A stretch of 64,000 nt of DNA from Agapanthus africanus (lineage: Eukaryota > Streptophyta > Magnoliopsida > Asparagales > Amaryllidaceae). Within the stretch, counting starts at the first letter, position 1; each line of letters begins with the position of its first letter. The position numbers and the translations under genes are program-made. Positions 24,350 through 35,825 of this stretch are shown one piece after another. The notes under the pieces were generated by a model. That model worked only from the letters and a program-made list of their open reading frames with translations. It was not told the DNA's origin and searched no databases. Location: positions 69,093,433 through 69,157,432 of the forward strand of contig JASDDO010000026.1 of assembly GCA_030015575.1 (NCBI GenBank), written 5' to 3'.

Positions 24350-27228
24350 CTAGCTCGGTCCAGCTCCACCTCTGATAAACACTAGAATCTGGCGCACCTG
24401 CTCCTCGGTCAATAAACCATGCAATTCGGTGCGTGCGGGAGTCTGAGCGGCCTGTGGAGCTGGCGATGTGGTCTGCGTAGCCGCCGTCGAGGTAGTGGCT
24501 TGCGGAGCCGCGGCTGCGGGAGTCTGAGCGGGCGGTGGAGCTATAGGAGCTGTCTGCGGAACCGCAGCCGATGTAGTGGCTTACGGAGCCGCAGCCGAAG
24601 GAGATGCATGTGGAGGCTCAGCCGATGTACCCTGTCGCGTCTGGACCTAACGTGTGTAATAATTGTGTAAGAACTGTGTATTATTCGAATTCGTATCATT
24701 ATCAAGTTATTTTGAAACCCCATTTGGATATCTAGTTTGGAAAACGTAGTTTATTTTAATTAGATATGTATGTATGATTAATCAAACCTAAGTCTACAAC
24801 CAAATAAGCTCAGGCTACGTACTAATTATGGATATGTTGATATCTATAATATGACATGATATTTTACTATAAAGTAGTATACATACCAGCATCTCCTTCA
24901 ACTCCTGAACGGTGGCCCTCAAGCTCTCCAGTTCCTGCTGGACACGTTGCTCACTGGAGACGGAGGAAGTAACCGCCGGGGTGGAGTCCAACCTCATATG
25001 GGCCCTGCTAGGGCCCAGTCCCCGGCCTCTCTCCCAACCTCCGTGGCGCCCTCCGTGTGCGGCATCCAGGACTGGGGTCAGCAGCCTCGGATCGCTCAGT
25101 CCGGTAAAATCGATCCCCGAGGTCTCGGCCTACTCAACCACCCGCTCCTACACCCATATTAAGCAGTAAAGTATAAGTATAAAATTTAAATTTAAACCTT
25201 CCAAAACTAAAATTTCAAATATGGGTAGAATAAATATTAACACTTACGCAATACTCCTGGGTAGCGACGTCGGGATATCGAAGCTCGCCCGTGGCGGGAT
25301 CTGTCGAGGTGCCGTGGACGGCAAGATATGCGGACAGCACGCTCGGTGTACCACCTTGCGCCACGGTCTGAGCTGTCTGCAATATTAGAAAATAAATCTT
25401 AATATTAGAAATATTAGAAAATAACTCTTAATATTTCAAAATATCACAAAGGTCGGTCTATTGTAATTTACCGATAACTCCATGGCTCGAGTAATATTTC
25501 TCGAGCCACCTGTGTAAGTGGGGCGACCCCTCTTCGCCGACTTCCTGTTCTCTGTATTCTGAGCGGCCTGTTTCTGCACAACGCATTAACATTTAGTTTT
25601 CTAATTAAGGAACACAAAAAAAATAAATTATATCCTAAACAATGAATTACATTTAAAATACAGACATGTTTGCGTTGGGAGTCGAAATATTCGCACAATA
25701 GAGGTCATGTCTCTACGTCGACTCTCGCAAACGCCGGAGTAGATAGGAGGGCCGCTCTCTCTGCCTCGGGGGTCGCCATCCACAGGGAGTAGCAGTCGGC
25801 CTTCAGCTCATTCCTGTTGTATCGGACCTTGGTCAGCATGTTCTTCATCAGGCCATTGTACAGAGCATGAAGGTCGAGCACCCTCCCAGGGTGATCAGGG
25901 TCGGGTACAGACTGAAAATCGTAATCCGACTGAAAATACAAAAAAAACATTGTTATTAGATTGCAAGTGTTAATAATAAATATATTGGATAAATCAAATG
26001 AAAATATATATTAATACGTACCCGAGCCTGATCAAAGAAGAGGGCGAATGAGCGCCGGTGCTGCTCGCCCCACTCAACGTGAAGTGGATAGTTCTTCACG
26101 AGCCAGCTCTCGTCCCCCATATACCGGCCGAACCTCTCGGCATGAGGACCGGTATAGCGATAGTCAAGGGTAAAAAAGAGGGGGAATGCTGCCTCCCCCT
26201 TAGCTCTGTCAGGCCTCAGCCTATGGGACTGATTCGGGCCTCGAGTCCCCCTCTGGGAATGGGGAGGCCCTGCGTCTGCACGAAATATCAAGACAATCAA
26301 TATTAAGACAAAGTTGTATTAAGAAATCAAGCTTAAACAAAAATTGAAGTGTGATATATACCTCCGGTGACTAACGCACGAGCCTGGGCCCGGGTAGCAG
26401 TACGAGCGGGACGATAGTTCCTCCGGTGAGGAACAGCCGGGGTCCCGGATGCGGACGCATCCCCTCCAATTAGAAAATAAACATTGACGCTAAATTTCCA
26501 TGAAGTTAATATTTATTCTATAGAGCATATGTAAAATGAATAAATATTTTATATTTATTCATACTAACCTGCAGACGATGCGGAGGGTATGGAAGCGGCA
26601 GGAGTGGCCCCTGCGGAAGATGTGGACGCACCACCTATAATTAGACAATTAAAAATAGATTATATAAGTAATTGCAAAAAGAATGTGTAGATCAATAATA
26701 TAACGTTCTAAATCAATATGCATGCACTATAGGATATATAAACATACCCGCAGGTGCGGTGGTGTCACCACCTACATCTAGACAATAATAAAAATTGCTA
26801 AGTAAGAGCAAAATGAATGTGTGTATATTTATGATATAGCATTCTAAATTAATATACATGCACTATATGATATATAAACATATCTGGAGGAGCGGGAGTT
26901 GCCTCTGTCCTAGATGTGGACGCATCACCAACAACTAGACAATCAAACATTGACAATATAAGTAATTTTGACATAAACATGCATGAATATCTGTAATATT
27001 ACATTCAAAATGGATATGCGTGCAGTATACCTGGAGGTGTGGCAAAATCCACACGGAAGGAGGTATCCGAAGGGGTCTCCGATCTGGGTGCAAGACCGGC
27101 CCTCTGAAGCTCCCTACGGAGCTCTCCGGGCGGCAGAACCGCTCTGCCTCTGCTTCTGCCTCTGCCTCTGCCTCTGCCGCGGTTGGAGCTCCTGCCGCCC
27201 CTCGCTGCTCCCGACATCGTCATCAAAT
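24350..27228 (-). pseudogene. tnpA: TNPA-like CACTA protein, 11 exons, three nonsense codons
   Basis: In En/Spm the TNPA role is DNA binding at subterminal repeats. Coding exons (minus): 27,223-27,031; 26,934-26,884; 26,777-26,748; 26,634-26,569; 26,463-26,362; 26,275-26,022; 25,929-25,666; 25,573-25,472; 25,376-25,248; 25,147-24,887; 24,646-24,350. They total 1,749 nt, 582 codons plus stop, and keep one frame. Residues near the start are RG-rich (SNRGRGRGRGRSRGR). Exons 6-9 match the plant Ptta/En/Spm transposase family (Transposase_24) pattern: LLCEYFDS, a TENRKSAKRG block, TYTGGS. Exon 10 has a coiled coil (QELESLRATVQELKEML); exon 11 is Ala/Pro/Thr-rich and ends LLTEEQVRQILVF. Damage: TGA at 25,705-25,707 where the family has Trp, TAG at 25,130-25,132, TAA at 24,581-24,583, and an AT instead of GT donor after exon 2. 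Confidence 0.85.
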
Positions 27229-27263
27229 CTAGATAAACGGTTCGTGGACGCATTAGACAATCA

Positions 27264-30200
27264 TTAAAAGTATTGACTATATATGTATAGATCGTAAAAT
27301 GTGAAGTAATAATATAACATTACTGATAACCTTTTTCGTTTCGTGGGCGCATTATACATATCTACTTGGATTTCATCGTCGATGTCATTTCTAACCCACG
27401 TAACTTCATGATCGGTCGAAGATAACCCGTCCTTCGAAACAGACGGTCGGAGCACTCTAAGCCTTCTCTCTTCTTCGTCCTCATCGCTGTCCTCGAATTC
27501 CGGGACATCGTAGACATCTCTGGGTTTCCATCGGCATACAACACTCCATCCCGGATGCTTCAAACACTGTGAGTAGTATACTTGGAATGCTTGGTTCGGA
27601 AAGATAAACGGATCTTCCTGACCGTAAAATTGAAGTGTGTTCACACTGGTCAATCCATATTCATCTTTCCAAGTCCCAAGATTGCTTCTCCACTTGTCCG
27701 TATCGGTTCGCGTATCGTACCAAGTACACTGGAATATATAAAAGGGTTCTGATCGTCCGGGATAGTGGATGCCGAGTATACAATTTAAGTACCCATAATA
27801 AATCACACCGTCCGATCCTACCGTCGCAATCCGACTAGTCTGAGTGGTTCTAGATGTTTCTATGTCCTTAACTTCGAATTTGTATCCAAGGACACCAAAT
27901 CCTTTGTAATATGCAATCTCCATACTAGGAAATTGAGCTAAATATCTTGAATCACTCTCAAATGATGCAGACAAGTTTGGATCGTGGATCTAACAAAACA
28001 AATTTTACGAAAAATACATAACGATACAAGTTTAGATTAAAACTGATAGCAATAAAATGTTATTCGAATAACTTACATGATCTGTGACCCAATCACAAAA
28101 ATTATCCTGATGATATTTTTCCAATCGTTCTTCGTTCCAATCAGGATGCCCCTCACGTACCTCGTTAAAATGAATTCTGTTTTCGACAAATAATGGTGAC
28201 ATTAATATTATATCATTTCATACACACACAAACACAGATATAACAATTAATCCAAAAAAACTTACTCTCTAATTTGTTCAAGACATGCGCAATTAAGCAA
28301 GATAAACCAGTATATCTTGTTGATAAACATAGTGTCTACTTTCTTATACTCGGCTTTACCATATGGCCCGTCTTGAATTCTTCGTGGCCGGTTAAGTCTT
28401 GTCTCAATGTTCTCGTCCAGATAGCGGGAACAAAATGTGGTTGCTTCATCAAGAAGATAACCTTGCATGATAGAACCCTCTGGTCGATTTTTATTGCGTA
28501 TATACTTCTTAAGAGTGTAGATGTACCTAATGAAAATATGTTGAATAAATAAATACGGGCATACAGGACAACAATAAATTTATAAATTGCGCGAAATGAA
28601 AAATTACACGTACCTCTCAAAGGGATACATCCATCGATATTGTACCGGTCCGGCTAACTTAGTCTCAGTTGCAAGATAAACCGTCAAGTGTATTATGATA
28701 TCGAAGAATGACGGTGAGAAAATACGCTCAAACTTGCAAAGTATCGACGCGATAGAATTTTCTAGTTTATCCAGCGTCACAACCTCCAGTGTTTTAGCAC
28801 ACAACTCTCTGAAAAAACAACATAGGTCGTTGATTACTAGACCAACCGATTCGGGGAGAGAAGTCCTGGGGGCTAATGGAAGAAGGTGCTCTACGATAAT
28901 ATGGTGATCATGACTTTTTAGGCCATCGATCTTGCCCTTCATAAATTTTATTTTCTTGCTGAATGATCCTGAGAAACCTGTGGGAACTTTCAAATCATGC
29001 AACACCTGCAGGAATCTTTTCTTCTCCGGTTGTGACATATGATAAGCGGCATTGGGAAGTACAAACTTGCCCGGTTTACCCGCCACCGGTCTAGGGTGCA
29101 ATTCACTTCTTATTCCCCACTCTTGTAGATCCATCCGAGTATTCAGGTTGTCTTTCGATTTCCCGTCTTTACAAAGAAGCAAGTTAAGTATGTGCTCTGA
29201 TACTCCCTTCTCTATATGCATGACGTCCAGACAATGACGCACTAAATTTGTAGACCAGTACAGAAGCTCGAAGAAAATGCTTAACTTGTTCCAAAATGGT
29301 GGTTTGACCTGTTTCGTCGGATCCATCCCGAAGGTCACATTATTGTAACCATCCCATTTAGCAGTCACGTCCTCTCCAGACAATGGGGATGGAGGTCCAA
29401 GAAGCTCCTGATGACCATCAAAGTGAACCGTGTCTAACCTATAGGGGTGGTCTGGAGGCAGAAAATGTCGATGGCCGCAATAACAAACCTTCCTGCTAAA
29501 ATTCAAGAATTTTGATGTTGTGTGTTCATGGCAATGAGGACATGCTTTGTGACCATGTACGGACCAACCTGATAGCATTCCATACGCAGGAAAGTCATTA
29601 ATTGTCCACATTAAAGCCGCACGCAGTATGAATGTTGTATTTGTGTTTGCATCATATGTCTCTACACCATCAATGAACAAAGATTTCAACTCCTCGATCA
29701 GAGGTCGGAGATAGACGTCAATATTGTTCCCCGATGAGTTTGGTCCGTCGATAAGAAGAGGCATCATAAAGTATGATTGGTCCATAGCCAACCAAGACGA
29801 CAGATTATAAATTATCATTACAAGGGGCCATGTGCTGTGACTTCCAGCCATATAGTTGAACGGGCAGAAGCCATCAGTAGCCAGTCCGAGCCGGACATTG
29901 CGAGGATCGCTACTGAATATTGCACGCCTCCTATCGAAATCCTTCCATGCCGGTGAATCTCTTGGATGGCTCATTTTTCCATCTTCACTTGGAGGAGCAC
30001 GGTGATGCCAAATCATTGCCTCGGCTGTTTTCTTGCAGCTGAATAGCCTCTGTAGCCTCTGTGTTATGGGAAAGTATCGTACTATCTTGACAGGTATATC
30101 AGGCTTCTTATCAGAATCTTTCGGCTTATACCTGGCCTCTCCGAATGTTGGACACTCTTTCAAATCTGAATTCTTTTTCCGGTACAACACGCAATTTTTA

Positions 30201-30916
30201 GGACATACTTGAATCTTCTCGCACTTTAGACCCAAATCAGACATCACCTTCTGGGCTCCGTACCAGCTGTCGGGCACGTTATTTCTCGGAGGCATAGAAT
30301 CTTTCAAGAACGAAAGAAGCATTGTGAATGACTTGTTGCTCCATCCATTTAGGCACTTAATCTGGAAAAGTTGGACGAACCATGAGAGGGTGGAATACTT
30401 CGCATTCTCATAAATTGGTTTCCTAGCATCATTCATGAAATTTTCATATTTAACCGCACGCGGTCCTTGACCGGAAGGAATGTCATTTTCGGTACGAATA
30501 GATTCACCTAGGGCAGTCTCTACCATATCCTCCATTTCTTCTGATGGAAATAAATTACCGTCTTCTCCTTCTGCCGCATTACCGAATTCTTCTTCTTCTC
30601 CTGCCGCATTATCGTGTTCTCCTTCTTCTTCTGCCGCAGTACTGCATTCTTCTCCTTCTCCATGATATTTCCAAGTTGTATAAAGTCTAGTAAACCCATA
30701 TTTTACAATATGAAGCTCTGCCAATTCTACCTTCTGCCAGTACTTATTACCACATCTATCGCACGGATAGAGAATCTTCTCTATTATGATCTTATAATGT
30801 GCGCGTGCAAATTCAATGAAAGCAGCAAGTCCTGCGACAAACTTAGGTTGCATACGTTGTTGCCAATCCACATACATCCAGTCCTTAACTCTGACGTACT
30901 CATGGGCCATTTTAGA
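27264..30916 (-). CDS. tnpD: TNPD / Tnp2-type CACTA transposase, apparently intact
   Basis: This is the catalytic transposase of a CACTA element. Coding exons (minus): 30,910-28,614; 28,526-28,266; 28,176-28,077; 27,989-27,264. They total 3,384 nt, giving 1,127 residues with no internal stop, and every junction is GT-AG. Residues ~9-85 form the transposase-associated domain (WMYVDW, CDRCGN). Residues 86-150 are an acidic linker. About 280-570 is the Tnp2 DDE region (TDGFCPFNYMAG, WTINDFPAYGMLSGWS, CPHC...CYCGHR, LDVMHIEKGV). From ~640 through exon 2 is DUF4218 (LAGPVQYRWMYPFER spliced to YIYTLKKYIRNKN). Exon 4 carries DUF4216-like sequence (GVIYYGYLNCILGI) and an acidic stretch. An acceptor 7 nt before the ATG links it to the leader exon at 34,249. 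Start choice: first ATG after that acceptor. Confidence 0.9.
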
Positions 30917-31043
30917 CTGTATAACATATAAATTGTAGGTTATGGTGACTATATTGAGAATTATAAGAACGGGATAGTTAGTGACAAAGGAGAAAATCCG
31001 TGTATATGCTTTGTGTGTGCATTTGTCGTTGAAAAGAATAAAT

Positions 31044-33024
31044 TATCGCACGTATGTTAACCGATAGACGGGGACTAAGTGGCGCTTTTAGTTTCATATA
31101 TGAGTATCTATGAGAATATGAAGGTTTCATATTATCATCGAGTATCATATATTGGTTTTAACTTGAACATCTCGAATCACTCTCTAATTATGCGTTTGTT
31201 GTGTATTCTTGTTGTATGTGTGTGTTCCGGCTGTCGGGGGTAAGGCTTCTATCCCATTAAGAATGTATAGAGCGAATACCCATCACTTGTGCTTTCAACC
31301 GTTTCGAGTAAATTTCGGCAGCACCTCCCCGCTGTTCTCCGAGTACACTGTAATAGAATAGATAATCATTTCAAAGCTGTGAAACAATGTTGAAATGAAC
31401 ATATAATCTATCTTTGTACACGGAGAACCAGCGGAAAGGTACCGACGAAATATCTCGAAACGGATGAAAACACAAGTGAATGAAGGTGTTTGCTTTATAC
31501 ATTCTTAACTTGTCCACACGGGACAAATCTATCGGTTACCATACGATTGAATTTTCTCGTCGCATAGACTATACGACTGTTGTTAGTATCGAGCTATATC
31601 GTCCAATATTTAACAATCTTCGTATAGTTCTATGTCACGATGAATATCGCACGTATGTTAACCGATAGACGGGGACTAAGTGGCGCTTTTAGTTTCATAT
31701 ATGAGTATCGATGAGAATATGAAGGTTTCATATTATCATCGAGTATCATATATTGGTTTTAACTTAAACATCTCGAATCACTCTCTAATGAAGCGTTTGT
31801 TGTGTATTCTTGTTGTTTGTGTGTGTTCCAGCTATCGGGGGCAAGGCTTCTATCCCATTAAGAATGTATAGAGCGAACACCCATCACTTGTGTTTTCAAC
31901 CGTTTCGAGTAAATTTCGGCTGCACCTCCCCGCTGTTCTCCAAGTACATTGTAATAGAATAGATAATCATTTCAAAGCTGTGAAATAACGTTGAAATGAA
32001 CATCTAATCTATCTTTGTACACGGAGAACCAGCGGAAAGGTACCGACGAAATATCTCGAAACGGATGAAAACACAAATGAATGAAGGTGTTTGCTTTATA
32101 CATTCTTAACTTGTCCACACGGGACAAATCTATCGGTTACCATACGATTGAATTTTCTCGTCGCATAGACTATACGACTGTTGTTAGTATCGAGCTATAT
32201 CGTCCGATATTTAACAATTTTCGTATAGTTCTATGTCACGACGAATATCGCACGTATGTTAACCGATAGACGGGGACTAAGTGGCGCTTTTAGTTTCATA
32301 TATGAGTATCGATGAGAATATGAAGGTTTCATATTATCATCGAATATCATATATTGGTTTTAACTTGAACATCTCGAATCACTCTCTAATGATGCGTTTG
32401 TTGTGTATTCTTAGTGTATGTGTGTGTTCCGGCTGTCGGGGGTAAGGCTTCTATCCCATTAAGAATGTATAGAGCGAACACCCATCACTTGTGCTTTCAA
32501 CCGTTTCGAGTAAATTTCGGCAGCACCTCCCCGCTGTTCTCCAAGTACACTGTAATAGAATAGATAATCATTTCAAAGCTGTGAAACAACGTTGAAATGA
32601 ACATCTAATCTATCTTTGTACACGGAGAACCAGCGGAAAGGTACCGACGAAATATCTCGAAACGGATGAAAACACAAGTGAATGAAGGTGTTTGCATTAT
32701 ACATTCTTAACTTGTCCACACGGGAAAAATCTATCGGTTACCATACGATTGAATTTTCTCGTCGCATAGACTATACGACGGTTGTTAGTATCGAGCTATA
32801 TCGTTCGATATTTAACAACTTTCGTATAGTTCTATGTCATGACGAACATCGCACGTATGTTAACCGATAGACGGGGACTAAGTGGCGCTTTTAGTTTCAT
32901 ATATGAGTATCGATGAGAATATGAAGGTTTCATATTATCATCGAGTATCATATATTGGTTTTAACTTGAACATCTCGAATCACTCTCTAATGATGCGTTT
33001 GTTGTGCATTCGTGTTGTATGTGT
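31044..33024 (+). repeat. 601-bp tandem repeat, 3.3 units, each full unit with a long hairpin
   Basis: Units start at 31,044, 31,645, 32,246 and 32,847 with (T)ATCGCACGTATGTTAACC and are nearly identical; the fourth is cut at ~178 bp. Each full unit contains an imperfect inverted repeat. In unit 1 the arms are 31,259-31,374 and 31,390-31,506, separated by about 15 bases, with matching blocks such as CACTTGTG, CCGTTTCGAG and TCATTTCAA. The identical 62-codon ORFs in each unit are side effects of the repetition. Confidence 0.93.
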
Positions 33025-34029
33025 AATATGATTTTAAACCATTGAGATCAAGATTGATAGAACTGATCATCCTACATTGCAATGGCATTCATCTACCAAA
33101 AACTATTATTGCAATGGCATTCATCTATAACAATCAACAATTAAAACTACAAATGTAGGATACTGATATCATAAAGTGTTATACGCAACATATGAATTCA
33201 CATGACTGAAACATGCATCAAAAAACATGTTCATCCAAAAGAAAGGCCACTGTCAACAAATATAGACAAAATATTATTATATTAACTATGAAACATATTA
33301 GAAAAAGGATAGAAGTTCAAGATGTTAATAACACGATAATAATCAAAGCAATTGCGTACAGATGCTAAAACCGAATATGTGACACGATATTCTTGTAAAG
33401 ATAGACATGTATTAAAAGAGGAGACGCCCAAGTAAAATCCATAACTAAATCCCTATCTTGCCCTTCCTTTTCTTCAAATCAGAAATGTGTTTTTTTTTTG
33501 CAATTATATATAGCTAAAACAAAGAAGGTCCTACAATTCTAAGCATTTCCAATTACAAACGGCCCATCCTCAAAATCCAGAATCTTATGAGCATCTTATG
33601 CAATTGGCAAACATATTCAACTGAAAACACTCTCAAAATTTCCACCGGACTACAAATCCTTTGCATACTCAAACCCCAACCAGATCAAATTAAGGGACTA
33701 CTCAGACCCACAGTTTAAATCAATCAAAAATATCCAAAATCAGACACGGGGTCTTTGGAAACCTACCAAATGTCGGGTCCCATGACTCCAAAAACAAAAC
33801 CCCAACATGCCCAACGGCTAAAAGTTCCACAAAACAGGCTCCGTTTCTAAGAAAATTTGAGAATGACAAATAAAATTATTAATTAAACTGGGTTTTACCC
33901 ACATTATTAGTCCAATTTCCAACACCTTCTCAAATTAGACACATTTTCCTCTTATGATCATCATCAACATTTCAATTAACGAGCTTAATGCTAATTAGAA
34001 TGGAAATTAACTTAACCCTGAAATCCAAA

Positions 34030-34175
34030 ACCCCAACCCTAACCCTAACCCCAACCTCAACAGCAACCCCCTGCCGAACCCCAACCCCAACCGCAGCCCC
34101 AGCCCCAACCCCAGCCCCAACCCTAACGCTAACCGCAGCCCGAGCCCGAGCCGCAGCCTGAGCCCGAGCCCTAAC

Positions 34176-34207
<32 letters not shown>

Positions 34208-34216
34208 CAGCCCCAA
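34030..34216 (+). repeat. Telomere-like degenerate hexamer minisatellite
   Basis: It begins CCCTAACCCTAACCCC and continues as degenerate hexamers CCCCAA / CCCGAG / CCGCAG, about 30 units. On the minus strand it reads as arginine-alanine or glycine-leucine repeats, which I treat as non-coding. It lies inside the leader intron, 30 bases from the donor. Confidence 0.85.
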
Positions 34217-34248
34217 TCAAAAATTTGAGTAATTGAAGATTTTCTTAC

Positions 34249-34440
34249 CTGTGCAGAGGCGACGACGAGAACGGAGATGAGCCGGCGCTGGCGACGACGA
34301 AAGCAGGCGGTCGCTACGACGATTCTGCGGCGCTGGCGACGGCGAGAACGACGATCGATCGGCGGGAACGAGAGTTTGGGAATTTTTTCTTCGCGCGAGA
34401 ATTAGGAATAATGAGCATAAGGATCGATTTGAGCTTTTAA
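34249..34440 (-). promoter_or_regulatory. Promoter side and non-coding leader exon of the CACTA genes
   Basis: A GC-rich island (GGCGACGACG-type repeats) in otherwise AT-rich DNA ends, on the minus strand, in GCCTCTGCACAG/GTAAGAAAA, a strong splice donor. Position, composition and the acceptors near both ATGs indicate a shared 5' untranslated exon. The exact transcription start is not visible. Confidence 0.6.
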
Positions 34441-34454
34441 CTTAAATCCCTATT

Positions 34455-34697
34455 TAGATGCCCCTACGGATAAGTCCGTAGGTTCTTGGTTTGCGGATCC
34501 GTAGGGACAAACAACAATTTAAGATTTAATAATTTTTATATAAATATGTAAGGACCGTAGGGGCAACCTTTTGGCCCTACGGATTAAATTGCCCCTACGG
34601 ATTAATCCGTAGGGCCAAACTAAAATTGCCCCTACGAATGACTAAAATTGCCCCTACGGATGTCGTTATCCGTAGGGACAACCCTATTTTAGTAGTG
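34455..34697. repeat. Right terminal inverted repeat and subterminal array
   Basis: I count four CCTACGG and five CCGTAGG motifs, plus one mutated CCTACGAA, ending at the CACTA terminus at 34,697. It is shorter and less dense than the left array. Confidence 0.9.
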
Positions 34698-34700
34698 CTG

Positions 34701-35223
34701 TCAACTTTGAGCAAAAATTACATCAAGCTTTTTATTCGTCTAGAATGGACAGGTCCAAATGGATGGGTTGCTAGGCCAAACCGAGTTACTAGTCCCAAAC
34801 CAACTGGTGAAAGACCCTAATTTCAAGTAGAATAAGTTAGTGGCCCAAAATCTCAAAGCAAAAAAATAACAGGAATTGACCAAAATAAGCTTGCGGAGGG
34901 TGTCAAACGGGCAGATCCCATAACAAATAGCTTGAACTCTTAGTTAAAACAATTCTCAACAAGTAAAATCAATATAAAATTCTCATCTTGATACGGAATT
35001 ATAGAATCGCTTAACCATGGAGCATTATTTTTCTTTTGCCAAAGCTCTCAATTGTCCATATCATATCACGTCACCAAGGACCGTTGATAAAACATTTCTA
35101 CATTTTGATAACAAATAAGGATTCTAACTCTACTCATTAATCCTTGAGCAGCTAGCGTGCTGTTTTGTCTGAATCAAATACGTATGGATGGATGTTATAT
35201 ATCTATATATCTGTATATATATA
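34701..35223. other. Host spacer
   Basis: No ORF with recognisable features. A TA-rich stretch at 35,200-35,223 borders the foldback element. Confidence 0.5.
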
Positions 35224-35612
35224 AGGTTAATAGAGAAAAAATGTCATAGTAGGGAATTTTCTCCTATGGCGTCAGAAAAATGCATCCTCCACCATTTTTT
35301 TCGACGATCGGCATACATCACGTCCATCTTTATGATCTACGATGTGGATATACCAAATTTCATGTGATTATACCATTTTTTCACCGTTGATTTAGTTGGT
35401 GTAAAATTAATGATTTACCGACAATAGAACTTTTTACATTGCTAATTCAACGGTGAAAAGGTGGTGGAATCGGTATATGCACATCTTAGATGATAACGAT
35501 GATGATGCTGGATGCCGATTGTTGGAAAAAAATGGTGGAGATTGTATTTTTTCCGACGCTATAGGAGGAAATCCCCTCGTATAGCCTCTTTTCTCCGTTA
35601 TTCTCAATCTAT
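35224..35612. mobile_element. Foldback MITE-like element, about 390 bp
   Basis: The two halves are imperfect inverted copies. Left blocks TTTTCTCCTATGGCGTC, CTCCACCATTTTTTTC and TTTTTTCACCGTTGA reappear in reverse complement on the right as CCGACGCTATAGGAGGAAA, AAAAAAATGGTGGAG and TCAACGGTGAAAAGG. No ORF. Flanking TA-rich bases (ATATATATA / CTATATATATG) could hide the target duplication, so the superfamily is not assigned. Confidence 0.65.
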
Positions 35613-35825
35613 ATATATGCTGTGGTATTGTTCACTTAAAACCTCATCTTAGATACAAATCTTTATCCCATAAAACATGCATACAACAACCAACAACCGA
35701 GCCTTTATCCCAAGCATATGGGTTTGGCTAATTACATAAAACATGCATGATAAACATAAATCATACATCTTCAACACCTAAACACAACATGCATGCATGC
35801 ATCTAAAATATAGTCTCATCGATCA

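Larger units (their letters stand above)
30918..34248 (-). other. Leader intron of the CACTA transcript, 3.3 kb
   Basis: It is bounded by a donor CACAG/GTAAG at 34,248 and an acceptor TTATACAG at 30,917 (minus strand). It contains the 601-bp tandem array, about 0.9 kb of AT-rich DNA without ORFs (33,025-33,960), and the hexamer minisatellite. The intron is inferred from the splice signals. Confidence 0.6.
23562..34697 (-). mobile_element. CACTA (En/Spm) DNA transposon, complete, 11.1 kb
   Basis: The right terminus, read inward on the minus strand, begins CACTACTAAAATAGGG. The left terminus begins CTCTACTACAAATAAGGG, an inverted match with a changed second base. Both are flanked by the trinucleotide CTG (23,559-23,561 and 34,698-34,700), the 3-bp duplication typical of CACTA elements. 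Subterminal CCTACGG repeats occupy both ends. Both genes are transcribed on the minus strand from a leader exon near the right end. Confidence 0.95.

Noticed and set aside
24419..24670. Arg/Ser/Gly-rich plus-strand ORF
   Set aside because: It is the antisense shadow of the repetitive last TNPA exon.
31480..32870. Three near-identical 62-codon ORFs
   Set aside because: They recur only because the 601-bp unit repeats. Each lies across a hairpin arm and has no protein features or codon-level conservation.
31044..33024. CRISPR-like or satellite array
   Set aside because: The repeats are 601 bp with no spacers and lie in a plant transposon intron; a local tandem duplication explains them.
34030..34216. 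Interstitial telomere marking a chromosome fusion
   Set aside because: Only the first three units are exact telomere repeats, the rest drift, and the tract is inside a complete CACTA element.
33972..34220. Arg/Ala- and Gly/Leu-repeat ORFs on the minus strand
   Set aside because: They are translations of the telomere-like hexamer minisatellite inside an intron.
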